Positions 8,830-15,476 of a stretch of DNA of 38,406 nt are shown here, one piece after another; within the stretch, counting starts at the first letter, position 1; each line of letters begins with the position of its first letter. Made by a program: the position numbers and the translations under genes. The notes under the pieces are model-generated. The model was not told the DNA's origin. It made no database searches and saw only the letters and a list, made by a program, of their open reading frames with translations. Source of the stretch: Fidelibacterota bacterium (GTDB lineage: Bacteria; Fidelibacterota; UBA8477; JABMPR01); NCBI GenBank assembly GCA_018650795.1, contig JABIFG010000182.1, positions 1-38,406 on the forward strand. Direction: 5' to 3'.

Positions 8830-9437
8830 CGGAAATATTTATCCTTTGCCCAGGCTATACGTTTAAACTTGATATACTCTGAGAATGCTTCGCCCTGGTA
8901 TTTGGTTGTGACAGATAAGACTAACTCAACCTCCCATAGACTTGCTTTTACTGCTCCCAGAGCAGGTACTCCCCTAAATTGTTCTCGATACTTTAAAACC
9001 TCATTGAGTTCTTGGACACTGAATTTTTCCATGGCGACAATGCGTTGCCCATCTTCCTTATAGGTCCCTTCAGCGGGAAAATCGGCATACTCCAATATGG
9101 GTAAGCCGTTCACCATTAAGCCATCATGTTGAGTGCCTTGAACATTTAATTGGCGACTCCCATCAGAGGGAGTGATTAATAATCCATCATAGTTGGCCAG
9201 ATATGCCCGTACATTTACCCTCTTTGCTGTTTCGATATTATTAACTATATAATCCATGGCTTCATACCCCCAAAACCGGGCTTCTTTTGTTACCCAATCG
9301 TCCTGGTAAAAGCCAACAATCGTTGTAATTCCCGTCCCGAGTCCTAATGCTGCAATAGATGCAATAACCATGGAGGTAACCAGCTCAATAAGTGTTAAGC
9401 CAGCGGAATGTTTGAATTTTCCTAGCATCTTACTCAT
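8826..9437 (-). CDS. Minor prepilin, PilW-like (class III signal peptide)
   Basis: A 203-residue prepilin-like protein. The leader MSKMLGKFKHSAG is positively charged and is followed by LTLIELVTSMVIASIAALGLG. This gives a prepilin peptidase site after Gly13, with Glu at mature position 5 (residue 18) and a hydrophobic helix. The remainder is a globular domain without recognisable motifs. It overlaps both neighbours by four bases, so it is translated as part of a minor-pilin block. Such proteins usually prime pilus assembly or sit at the tip. The PilW-like label is positional: it lies between PilV-like and PilX-like genes and has the PilW-like length. A GspJ-like pseudopilin is the alternative. 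Confidence 0.78.
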   Translation of the reverse strand: MSKMLGKFKHSAGLTLIELVTSMVIASIAALGLGTGITTIVGFYQDDWVTKEARFWGYEAMDYIVNNIETAKRVNVRAYLANYDGLLITPSDGSRQLNVQGTQHDGLMVNGLPILEYADFPAEGTYKEDGQRIVAMEKFSVQELNEVLKYREQFRGVPALGAVKASLWEVELVLSVTTKYQGEAFSEYIKFKRIAWAKDKYFR

Positions 9438-9919
9438 CGTTGTGTAAATACGGAATATTCCATCCGCAACTCCATGGGTTCCCCATCAATATCCCCCAGG
9501 TGATCTTGCCACTGGATATACATCACTAACGGATAAAAGGGGCTATCGTCCAGATCATGTTGTGTATACACCTTACGTGTAGGTTCACGATATATCTTGG
9601 CCTTAAAGGCCTCATCATCTTCATCATTATCGGAGTCTGGGTTATAAAGGATTACTTCAGCTCCTCTGAGATCACCCAGCAGATCATTATCATCGACATT
9701 TCCATCCAGCAATCTCACCATCCAGTAATCCATTTCACTCCGGAGTTCTTCCAGAGCACGTTGCTGCATGATGATTTTTCTGGCTTGGGCGCGTGCATAA
9801 TTAACACCATAAAACATAGTAGCAGAAGTGGCAGCCATAATCAGAATACCCACCATCACTTCGATGAGGGTAAAGCCAGGAGAGTTTCTCGTGACCCAGG
9901 CATGTCGCTTCTGTTTCAT
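9434..9919 (-). CDS. Minor prepilin, PilV-like (class III signal peptide)
   Basis: A 161-residue prepilin. Leader residues 1-15 end NSPG, followed by FTLIEVMVGILIMAATSATM, which gives cleavage after Gly15 and Glu20 at mature position 5. The C-terminal part is acidic around residues 75-110 (several D/E runs such as DSDNDEDDEAF) and otherwise lacks recognisable motifs. The ATG follows directly on the pilT stop codon (TAGATG), and the end overlaps the next prepilin by four bases. It is probably one of the minor pilins that form the initiation complex. The PilV/GspI-like assignment comes from the short length, the 'GFTLIEVMV' segment and its place at the head of the minor-pilin block. Confidence 0.8.
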   Translation of the reverse strand: MKQKRHAWVTRNSPGFTLIEVMVGILIMAATSATMFYGVNYARAQARKIIMQQRALEELRSEMDYWMVRLLDGNVDDNDLLGDLRGAEVILYNPDSDNDEDDEAFKAKIYREPTRKVYTQHDLDDSPFYPLVMYIQWQDHLGDIDGEPMELRMEYSVFTQR

Positions 9920-10978
9920 CTATAAAATCCCTTGTTCAAATAATTTGGGATTGTCTGCAATTTGAGCTGCTGCAGCCCGAGAGATCTTACCCTGACTTAC
10001 TAATCGTTGTAAGTCCTGATCAAGTGTTTGCATACCATCAACACCACCAGCCTGAATCACAGAAGGAATCTGATAAATCTTATCCTCACGAATCAGATTT
10101 CGAACGGCTGAATTGGCGATCATGATTTCACAACCTGGAACACGACCCTTGTCGTCCTTGGTTTTTAGGAGTTTTTGTGCAATAACGGCCACAAGACTTT
10201 CGGAAAGCATGGAACGTACCTGTCCCTTTTGGGCTACTGGAAAGATATCGATAATACGATCGATGGTCTTTGAAGCGCTTGAAGTATGCAGGGTTGACAT
10301 AACGAGGTGACCCGTTTCAGCTGCAGTCAGAGCCAATTGAATGGTCTCCAGGTCACGCATTTCACCAACTAGAATCACATCGGGATCTTCACGCAGTGCA
10401 GATCGAAGGGCATTGGCAAAACTATCTGTGGAAATACCCAACTCACGCTGGTTCACCAGACAATTTTTACTCTCGTGATAATACTCGACGGGATCTTCAA
10501 TAGTAATAATATGTGCTTCGCGGTGCTCATTGATATGATCCACCATGGCAGCCAAGGTGGTTGACTTTCCAGATCCCGTAGGACCCGTTAAGAGAATCAA
10601 CCCTCTGTCTCGCATAGCCAACTTGGCCAACACGGGCGGTACATCTAACTCATCAAAGCCTTTGATAACTGTTGGAATTGTTCTGAACACACCGGCAGTA
10701 CCACGAATCTGTTTGAAGAAATTTACTCTAAATCGGCCTCTCCCCTCAAGCTCTCTGGAAAAATCAATTTCTTTCTTTGAGTGAAACCTTTTTAGCTGAT
10801 CTTCATTCATGACTTCTGAAGCAATCTGTTCCATTTCCTCTTTGCTGAGTAGGGGCAGATTTAGTTTCCGCATGGTTCCATTTATCCGAACCATGGGGAT
10901 GGCGCCTACACTTAGATGTAGATCCGAAGATCCACTCTCAAGCGCATAACCAAGTAATTGGTCTATCTTAGAAGCCAT
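9920..10978 (-). CDS. pilT: Type IV pilus retraction ATPase PilT
   Basis: A 352-residue cytoplasmic hexameric ATPase that powers pilus retraction and twitching. The start 'MASKIDQLLGYALESGSSDLHL' is typical of PilT. Walker A is GPTGSGKST (132-140), the Asp box is 'ITIEDPVEY' (about 158-166), Walker B is 'DPDVILVGEMRD' (about 198-209) and the His box is 'LVMSTLHTSSA' (about 225-235). The PilT-specific AIRNLIRE-type motif appears as AVRNLIRE (291-298). This motif and the compact length separate it from the PilB extension motor. It lies five bases downstream of pilA, so pilin and retraction motor are probably on one transcript. Confidence 0.97.
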   Translation of the reverse strand: MASKIDQLLGYALESGSSDLHLSVGAIPMVRINGTMRKLNLPLLSKEEMEQIASEVMNEDQLKRFHSKKEIDFSRELEGRGRFRVNFFKQIRGTAGVFRTIPTVIKGFDELDVPPVLAKLAMRDRGLILLTGPTGSGKSTTLAAMVDHINEHREAHIITIEDPVEYYHESKNCLVNQRELGISTDSFANALRSALREDPDVILVGEMRDLETIQLALTAAETGHLVMSTLHTSSASKTIDRIIDIFPVAQKGQVRSMLSESLVAVIAQKLLKTKDDKGRVPGCEIMIANSAVRNLIREDKIYQIPSVIQAGGVDGMQTLDQDLQRLVSQGKISRAAAAQIADNPKLFEQGIL

Positions 10979-10983
10979 AGGGC

Positions 10984-11403
10984 TTATTCTTCTTCGTCGA
11001 AGCCGTAACCGGTGAATTTACCGTCATCAGTTGTATAGCGAACTTCGTGGCCAGCACCCTGTTTCATTTCTTCCGTACTTAGAGCCGTGATTTCAGAGAT
11101 ACCATCACCACCACCAATAATAGTAAATACCCACTGACGTTTGGTAGCATTTTTCATCTGGATGTATTTAGGCTCTAGTTGTCCCTCGACATCATCTGGC
11201 CATTCGCCTCTGTCCTGGTAATACATCTGGGCAGCATTCCAGATCGAACCAATGGCAGATTGAGCATCAGATGCGTAAGCACCTTTCACGTAGTTTTGGT
11301 AGATCGGGAAAGCTACCGCAGCCAGAATGGCAACAATAATAACAACGACCAACACCTCGATCAGGGTAAAGCCGGATTCCCGGGTTATCAGGTTCTGTTT
11401 CAT
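10984..11403 (-). CDS. pilA: Major type IV pilin
   Basis: A 139-residue prepilin. The short leader (11 residues, MKQNLITRESG) is followed by FTLIEVLVVVIIVAILAAVA, so prepilin peptidase should cleave after Gly11, leaving Phe1 and Glu5 in the mature protein. The N-terminal helix continues with 'FPIYQNYVKGAYASDAQSAIGSIWNAAQMYY', and the rest is a small globular domain ending in acidic residues (DEEE). No cysteine pair forms the D-loop, so it resembles the GspG/PulG-like compact pilins. It is first in the operon, has GGAGAG about 6 bases before the ATG, and has its own upstream regulatory region, as expected for the most abundant subunit. Confidence 0.93.
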   Translation of the reverse strand: MKQNLITRESGFTLIEVLVVVIIVAILAAVAFPIYQNYVKGAYASDAQSAIGSIWNAAQMYYQDRGEWPDDVEGQLEPKYIQMKNATKRQWVFTIIGGGDGISEITALSTEEMKQGAGHEVRYTTDDGKFTGYGFDEEE

Positions 11404-11430
11404 CTTCTCTCCTTAAAAAATTATAATGCG

Positions 11431-11476
11431 ATGTCCTTGTTTTAGCGGCGCAAGATACATGCGACACAAAGGACAT
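11431..11476. repeat. Inverted repeat bracketing the pilA promoter candidate
   Basis: The arms are ATGTCCTTGT (11431-11440) and ACAAAGGACAT (11466-11476), complementary except for one extra base, with 25 bases between them. The -24/-12 candidate lies in the spacer. In addition ATGCGA occurs twice as a direct repeat (11426-11431 and 11459-11464). The downstream arm would overlap the predicted transcription start, so a protein-binding operator is more likely than an RNA hairpin. Function is inferred. Confidence 0.5.
11450..11464 (-). promoter_or_regulatory. Candidate -24/-12 (sigma-54-type) promoter of the pil operon
   Basis: The minus strand reads TCGCATG-N4-TTGC, against the sigma-54 consensus TGGCACG-N4-TTGC, with exact spacing. 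The start point would fall near 11438, leaving a leader of about 35 bases before the pilA ATG. Pilin genes are commonly sigma-54/PilR-dependent, which makes the site plausible. One base of the highly conserved -24 GG is changed (CG) and the activator gene is not in this window, so the call is tentative. Confidence 0.4.
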
Positions 11477-11673
11477 TCAATTCGTACAGAATAAAGAAAT
11501 GATAACAGAATTTTGATATATATCACACTGGGCAAAACAGACATTCCCAGGCAGATTCGGAATCGTCCAGATCAACAGCGAGTGAAGTGAAATTTTGTAT
11601 ACTAGCTGGTCTTATTTATGACCTTTTTTGTAATATTAAAACAAAATGATTTTCAAATTGCTTAATTTTTGGA

Positions 11674-12993
11674 TTACGCAATCAATGCCAGTACTGCAAA
11701 AACATCTATTCCCCACAACATGGGTGAGACTTCATGGGGTTTACCATGTATAACTTTAATGAATGTCCAACTCAGAAATCCCCAGATGATTCCCTGAGTG
11801 ATGCTAAATGTCAGGGGGATGAGCAGCATAGCAATAAAAGCTGGAATCGCATTGTCCATTTCATTCCAGGATATTTTGCGAACCGGTTTCATCATAAAGA
11901 CACCGACTAATATCAGTGCTGGTGCCGTGGCAATACTAGGAATAACCGAAAGCAGAGGTGAAAGAAACATAAAGGGTAAAAATAGAAGTCCAGCAACTAC
12001 AGCGGTCAGACCGCTTCTTCCGCCCTCTTCAATACCCGTGGCTGACTCAATATAGCTGGTGCCAGAGCTGGTGCCTACCAACCCAGAAATGGTAGTAGAA
12101 AATCCATCCACTATAAGCGATTCCTTAATATTGCGTGGTTCACCGTCTTCTGATTTCAGGTCCCCGGCTTCAGCGACGCCAACAAAGGTTGAAATACTAT
12201 CAAACATATCCGTGAAGAGGAAGGCAAAAATCACAGGAATCATGGCAAACTTCATGGCACCCACAAGATCAAGGGCAAATAGCAGAGAAAAATCAGGCGC
12301 AGCCACAACCCCACTAAAACTTACCAGTGTGGGAGTTCCAAAATTGATTAAGCTGGCGTCTCCCCACCAACGACCAATTGGAATAGCCAAAACGGTGGTT
12401 GCAATAATGCCAACAATAAGGGCACCCTTATAGCGGGCCACAACCAGGACAGAGCTGATCAGTAAGCCAATTAAAAAGGTTATTACCGCCGGGGTGAGTT
12501 CACCCAGCCCTACGAGGGTAGCAGGGTTGGCGACAATAAAATTTGCGTTTTTGAAACCGATAAATGTAATAAAGAGACCAATGCCCGCAGCAATAGCATA
12601 TCGAAGTTGGGTTGGGATAGCATGTACAATCATGGTTCGAATATTAAATATGGATAGCAGCAGGAATACGATTCCTGACAGAAAGACAGCGCCTAATGCT
12701 GTTTCCCATGGAATTCCCATTCCTAAAACGATACCATAAGTAAAGAATGCGTTAATTCCCATACCTGGTGCAAGCAGGATGGGATTGTTGGCATAAATTC
12801 CCATGGCGATCGAACTGAAGGCACTAACCAGGACCGTAGCAGTCAGAACAGCCGTAAATGACATTCCAGTCGCACTCAAAATGGCTGGATTAACTACAAT
12901 AATGTACATCGTGGCTAGAAAACTGGTTATACCGGCAATCACTTCGGTTCGAACATCACTTCCCAATTCATTCAATCGAAAATTTTTCAGCAT
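11674..12993 (-). CDS. NCS2-family purine permease, AzgA/PbuG type
   Basis: A 439-residue polytopic inner-membrane transporter, predicted to carry hypoxanthine, guanine or adenine with protons. The N-terminus 'FRLNELGSDVRTEVIAGITSFLATMYIIVVNP' is the hallmark of the AzgA subgroup, followed by 'APGMGINAFFTYGIV' in the first half. The second half has 'FLFTDMFDSISTFVGVA' and 'VGTSSGTSYIESATGIEEGGRSGLTAV', which contain the conserved substrate-site acidic and GTSS motifs. About 12-14 hydrophobic segments are visible. The start at 12993 has GGGAG seven bases upstream; an ATG two codons earlier sits almost on that site. No purine riboswitch was recognised upstream. It complements the purine biosynthesis genes elsewhere in the window. 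Exact substrate is not predictable. Confidence 0.9.
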   Translation of the reverse strand: MLKNFRLNELGSDVRTEVIAGITSFLATMYIIVVNPAILSATGMSFTAVLTATVLVSAFSSIAMGIYANNPILLAPGMGINAFFTYGIVLGMGIPWETALGAVFLSGIVFLLLSIFNIRTMIVHAIPTQLRYAIAAGIGLFITFIGFKNANFIVANPATLVGLGELTPAVITFLIGLLISSVLVVARYKGALIVGIIATTVLAIPIGRWWGDASLINFGTPTLVSFSGVVAAPDFSLLFALDLVGAMKFAMIPVIFAFLFTDMFDSISTFVGVAEAGDLKSEDGEPRNIKESLIVDGFSTTISGLVGTSSGTSYIESATGIEEGGRSGLTAVVAGLLFLPFMFLSPLLSVIPSIATAPALILVGVFMMKPVRKISWNEMDNAIPAFIAMLLIPLTFSITQGIIWGFLSWTFIKVIHGKPHEVSPMLWGIDVFAVLALIA

Positions 12994-13081
12994 GCGCATT
13001 CTCCCTGATTTATTTGTGAGCTTTCTAGTTTAACAAGTTTTTAGAGTGAGGCAATTGTGCTGTGCTTTTAGCTTTGACGGA

Positions 13082-13112
13082 ACAAGCAGTTGGTAGAGAA
13101 TTCACTGCTTGT
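13082..13112. repeat. Perfect 9-bp stem-loop
   Basis: The arms ACAAGCAGT (13082-13090) and ACTGCTTGT (13104-13112) are exactly complementary with a 13-base loop. There is no T-tract on either side, so it is not a standard terminator. It lies about 90 bases upstream of the permease start and abuts the CCCTGAGG element, so it may be part of the permease leader or of the repeat patch. Confidence 0.6.
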
Positions 13113-13151
13113 CTCCCTGAGGCCGAGTGTAACGAGGAGACTCGAAGGGTC
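13111..13151. repeat. REP-like palindromic element (CCCTGAGG...TCGAAGGG)
   Basis: CCCTGAGG (13115-13122) and TCGAAGGG (13142-13149) flank an interior with two possible stems: GTCTCC/GGAGAC (13111-13116, 13136-13141) and CGAGT/ACTCG (13124-13128, 13140-13144). The outline resembles the CCTGAGG...TCGAAGG intergenic palindromes common in many bacterial genomes (from memory, not searched). A 12-base piece of it, CGAGTGTAACGA, recurs at 33752-33763. Confidence 0.5.
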
Positions 13152-13213
13152 AAGATACCAATTAACACTCGCAAAATTGATAACGTAAGATTAATTCCTG
13201 ATTCGAAATTTAG

Positions 13214-13346
13214 AATTCAGAATTAAGGAATTGGAGCCGTCAATCTACGCAGAAGCTTCAATAAATTTCATAGTGCGGTACGAAAGATTATGGTTCCCAT
13301 TTCATAGTTCATAATTTATAATTCATAATTAAGGATATGGGGCCGT
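13214..13346 (+). repeat. Duplicated 27-base module; second copy runs into the tRNA 5' end
   Basis: Bases 13214-13240 and 13320-13346 match at 23 of 27 positions. Both contain AATTCA, then AATTAAGGA, then TGG and GCCGT. The second copy includes the first eight bases of tRNA-Ala. The first copy therefore carries a tRNA-start-like GGAGCCG that is not followed by a tRNA. A weaker third match (TTAAGGAAATTGAGCTACGT) begins at 13492, just ahead of the GIY-YIG gene. This suggests local duplication around the tRNA. Confidence 0.5.
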
Positions 13347-13411
13347 AGCTCAGATGGGAGAGCGCTGCGTTCGCAATGCAGAGGTCAGGAGTTCGATCCT
13401 CCTCGGCTCCA
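13339..13411 (+). tRNA. tRNA-Ala (anticodon CGC)
   Basis: A full cloverleaf can be drawn. The acceptor GGGGCCG (13339-13345) pairs with CGGCTCC (13404-13410) with one G-U. The D arm is GCTC/GAGC, the anticodon stem is CTGCG/TGCAG with loop TTCGCAA (13370-13376) and anticodon CGC at 13372-13374, and the T arm is AGGAG/CTCCT with loop TTCGATC. The discriminator base is A at 13411 and CCA is not encoded. It reads GCG alanine codons. There is no other tRNA nearby, and the gene is embedded in degenerate repeats on both sides. Confidence 0.97.
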
Positions 13412-13412
13412 C

Positions 13413-13450
13413 TCGCCTTCGCTCACCAGAGATAAGGCGACCGCATCGAA
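13413..13450 (+). repeat. Hairpin-plus-tag repeat, copy A (between tRNA and GIY-YIG gene)
   Basis: The arms TCGCCTT (13413-13419) and AAGGCGA (13434-13440) form a perfect 7-bp stem. The right arm runs into the 17-base tag AAGGCGACCGCATCGAA (13434-13450). The tag recurs with two changes after the GIY-YIG gene. A second small hairpin, GCTTC-AACAA-GAAGC, follows directly (13451-13465). No T-tract is present, so termination of the tRNA transcript is not strongly supported. Confidence 0.55.
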
Positions 13451-13532
13451 GCTTCAACAAGAAGCGTAGACGGGTATCCCCTTTCCCCAGTTAAGGAAAT
13501 TGAGCTACGTCGCAGCACGCTCGGGAGTAACA

Positions 13533-13772
13533 ATGTTCTATGTTTATATTCTACAATCAATCGATCATCCAGCTAGATTTTACACAGGTTTTTCTTCCAA
13601 CATAGAAAACCGATTGAAAGCTCACAACATGGGACAAGACACCTACACCAGGAAGTACAAACCCTGGAAATTAAAGACTCTGATCTCATTTACTGACAGA
13701 GAACGGGCACTTGATTTTGAGCGTTATCTAAAAACACCTTCTGGACGGGGATTCGTTAAAAAAAGGCTTTAA
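13533..13772 (+). CDS. Small GIY-YIG domain nuclease (UPF0213/URI-like)
   Basis: A 79-residue single-domain GIY-YIG protein. The first motif is 'FYVYIL' (residues 2-7) and the second 'YTG' (17-19). The expected catalytic Arg27 is in 'NIENRLKAHN', and the catalytic Glu63 is in 'ALDFERYLK'. The family comprises small predicted endonucleases of mostly unknown role, often mislabelled as UvrC subunits. The start at 13533 is chosen because GGGAG lies five bases upstream. An ATG at 13500 would add eleven residues encoded by repeat-like sequence. The gene stands alone between tRNA-Ala and pepA and is framed by two related hairpin-plus-tag repeats, which hints at a mobile or repeat-associated role. 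Function is not established. Confidence 0.85.
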   Translation: MFYVYILQSIDHPARFYTGFSSNIENRLKAHNMGQDTYTRKYKPWKLKTLISFTDRERALDFERYLKTPSGRGFVKKRL

Positions 13773-13808
13773 GCCTTCACTCTCGAGAGAGAAGGCGACC
13801 ACGTCGAA
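13773..13808 (+). repeat. Hairpin-plus-tag repeat, copy B (after GIY-YIG gene)
   Basis: It begins at the base after the GIY-YIG stop. The arms GCCTTC (13773-13778) and GAAGGC (13791-13796) enclose a loop containing CTCGAG. The right arm runs into AAGGCGACCACGTCGAA (13792-13808), which matches 15 of 17 bases of the tag in copy A. The last codons of the gene also form AAGGCTT/AAGCCTT arms with the start of this repeat. It may act as a weak terminator, but there is no T-tract. Confidence 0.55.
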
Positions 13809-13981
13809 ATCGAATTTAAAGTAGTATACTTTTCTGTAGTTTTCATTGCTAATAGCAAGCAAGTAATCACTTTTTCCGGTTTTTTCTGCCTGCTTGAACT
13901 CTAAATTGTAGGCCTGAATAAATCAGATCGTAAAACGAATTATAATTGAAATAAATGATTTAACGAGAGGAACGAACACCG

Positions 13982-15469
13982 ATGTCACTTTTCAACCTGA
14001 GCTCTGTTACCAATAGTGAATTACCAAAAGGCCAGGAGGCCTATGTTTTTGGAATCTTTTCTGATACAGGTCTTACGGACGAGTTCAAAGCCGCGCACCC
14101 AAATCTTTCGAAGCAGATAAATCTGGCCCTGAAAAATGGCGAATTCAAAGCTAAGCTCAACCAATCTATAGTCCTCTATACTGCGGATTGTGAAACCAGC
14201 AAACGCTTCATAGCTATCGGTTTAGGTGAATCAGGTAAATACAATTCAGACTTGTTACGCCAGGCATCAGCAACTGCTGCAAAACTAGCCATTAATCTTA
14301 AAGTCAGCACCTTTGCCATCGAGTTTATGGGCGAGAATGATTTGAGTTCGGATGACGCCCAGGCACTTGCTGAAGGTCTCGTTATGGGAAGTTATCGCTT
14401 TTTGAATTATAAAAAATCAGAAGATGAATATCAAGGTATAGAAATTGTCGTTGTAGCCAGCGATTCTGATATTAGCGATGCTCTGACATACGGAATGCAT
14501 GTGGCTGCCGGTGTTGTAGTTGCACGCGACCTGGGGAATCACCCTTCAAATATTGCTACGCCAACCTATCTGGCTGATACTGCTGAAGCCGTAGCTAAAA
14601 AAGGTGGCATGAAAACCACTATTTATGATCGAGAAGACTTTGAAAAAATGGGCTTTGGTGGAATCGCTGGTGTTGCCCAGGGTTCAGACGTTCCTCCAAA
14701 ATTTATTGTTATGAAGTATATGGGTGGTGGAAAAGACTCCAAAACCCTTGGACTGGTTGGCAAAGGACTCACTTTTGATTCTGGTGGTATCTCCATCAAG
14801 CCATCAGCTGGTATGGATGAGATGAAATTTGATATGCTCGGTGGAGCAGCTGTACTTGGAATCATGTCAGTCGTTGCTGAAACCAAACCAAAATTAAACA
14901 TCATCGCTGTGGTTCCAGCAACTGAAAACATGAATGGTGGTGAGGCTTACAAGCCAGGTGATATCCTCACAGCATACAATGGAAAGACTATTGAAATTTT
15001 AAATACGGATGCAGAAGGTCGCCTTATCCTGGCTGATGGATTAGCATACATAACAGATAAGTATGAACTGGATGGTGTGGTGGACTTTGCTACACTTACT
15101 GGTGCGGTGGTAGTTGCTCTGGGCCATCGTTATAGCGGTATCATGACCAATGATCAGGATTTTGCAGACGAACTGATAGCATCAGGTAAAAAAACGCAAG
15201 ACAGAGTCTGGCAAATGCCCATGGATGATGAGTATGCTGAAGATATCAAATCCACCATTGCCGATGTAAAAAACACCGGTGCTGGTCGCACAGCGGGTAC
15301 CATCGCAGCTGGCGCTTTCCTCAGAGAATTCGTCAAAGAAGGCACATCATGGTGTCATGTTGATATTGCAGGTTCTGGTTGGTTAAAGAAGGGACGCCCC
15401 TATCTTCCAGACGGACCAACAGGTGCCGGTGTCCGACTCATTATGGAATTAATAAAAAGTTGGGAATAA
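13982..15469 (+). CDS. pepA: Leucyl aminopeptidase (M17 family, PepA)
   Basis: A 495-residue cytosolic two-metal exopeptidase, hexameric in the family, which removes N-terminal residues from peptides. The variable N-terminal domain spans about residues 1-165 and the catalytic domain follows from 'AAGVVVARDLGNHPSN'. Metal and active-site residues are visible: Lys261 and Asp266 in 'VGKGLTFDSGG', Lys273, Asp284 in 'KFDMLGG', and Asp343, Glu345 and Arg347 in the M17 signature NTDAEGRLILADGLAY. Length is normal for the family. GAGAGG lies about 11 bases upstream of the ATG, rather far. It is followed after seven bases by plsX, so the two are probably co-transcribed although functionally unrelated. 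Some PepA proteins also bind DNA at recombination sites; nothing here tests that. Confidence 0.96.
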   Translation: MSLFNLSSVTNSELPKGQEAYVFGIFSDTGLTDEFKAAHPNLSKQINLALKNGEFKAKLNQSIVLYTADCETSKRFIAIGLGESGKYNSDLLRQASATAAKLAINLKVSTFAIEFMGENDLSSDDAQALAEGLVMGSYRFLNYKKSEDEYQGIEIVVVASDSDISDALTYGMHVAAGVVVARDLGNHPSNIATPTYLADTAEAVAKKGGMKTTIYDREDFEKMGFGGIAGVAQGSDVPPKFIVMKYMGGGKDSKTLGLVGKGLTFDSGGISIKPSAGMDEMKFDMLGGAAVLGIMSVVAETKPKLNIIAVVPATENMNGGEAYKPGDILTAYNGKTIEILNTDAEGRLILADGLAYITDKYELDGVVDFATLTGAVVVALGHRYSGIMTNDQDFADELIASGKKTQDRVWQMPMDDEYAEDIKSTIADVKNTGAGRTAGTIAAGAFLREFVKEGTSWCHVDIAGSGWLKKGRPYLPDGPTGAGVRLIMELIKSWE

Positions 15470-15476
15470 TACGTCT

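Larger units (their letters stand above)
11404..11673. other. Intergenic control region upstream of pilA
   Basis: These 270 AT-rich bases lie between the permease stop and pilA and hold no convincing reading frame. Visible structures are a -24/-12-like element at 11450-11464, an inverted repeat at 11431-11476, a perfect 12-base palindrome TGATATATATCA at 11514-11525, and weak AT-rich arms TTTTGT/ACAAAA at 11626-11646. A TATAAT hexamer on the minus strand (11420-11425) lies too close to the start codon to leave a normal leader and lacks a matching -35. No strong terminator for the permease gene was found here, so some read-through into pilA is possible. Confidence 0.5.
12994..13338. other. 345-base non-coding, repeat-rich region between permease and tRNA-Ala
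   Basis: I find no supported gene here. It contains, from left to right, the permease ribosome binding site, a perfect 9-bp hairpin (13082-13112), a CCCTGAGG...TCGAAGGG palindromic element (13111-13151), the first copy of a duplicated AT-rich module (13214-13240) and several 'aattcataatt'-like stretches leading into the tRNA. Purine-riboswitch core elements were looked for on the minus strand and not seen. Confidence 0.6.

Noticed and set aside
11420-11425. TATAAT hexamer upstream of pilA as a sigma-70 -10 box
   Set aside because: It would place the start point about at the ribosome binding site and no -35 match lies 16-18 bases upstream.
12059-12433. Open frames on the plus strand opposite the purine permease
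   Set aside because: Low-complexity translations typical of the reverse of hydrophobic transporter codons; no ribosome binding site or family motif.
12994-13338. Possible purine riboswitch ahead of the permease
   Set aside because: The conserved loop and junction bases of purine riboswitches could not be found on the minus strand; the hairpin at 13082-13112 does not fit the three-way junction.
13339-13411. tRNA-Ala as attachment site of an integrated element
   Set aside because: No integrase is present and no repeat of the tRNA 3' end was seen downstream in the window; the only duplicated part is the 5' leader.
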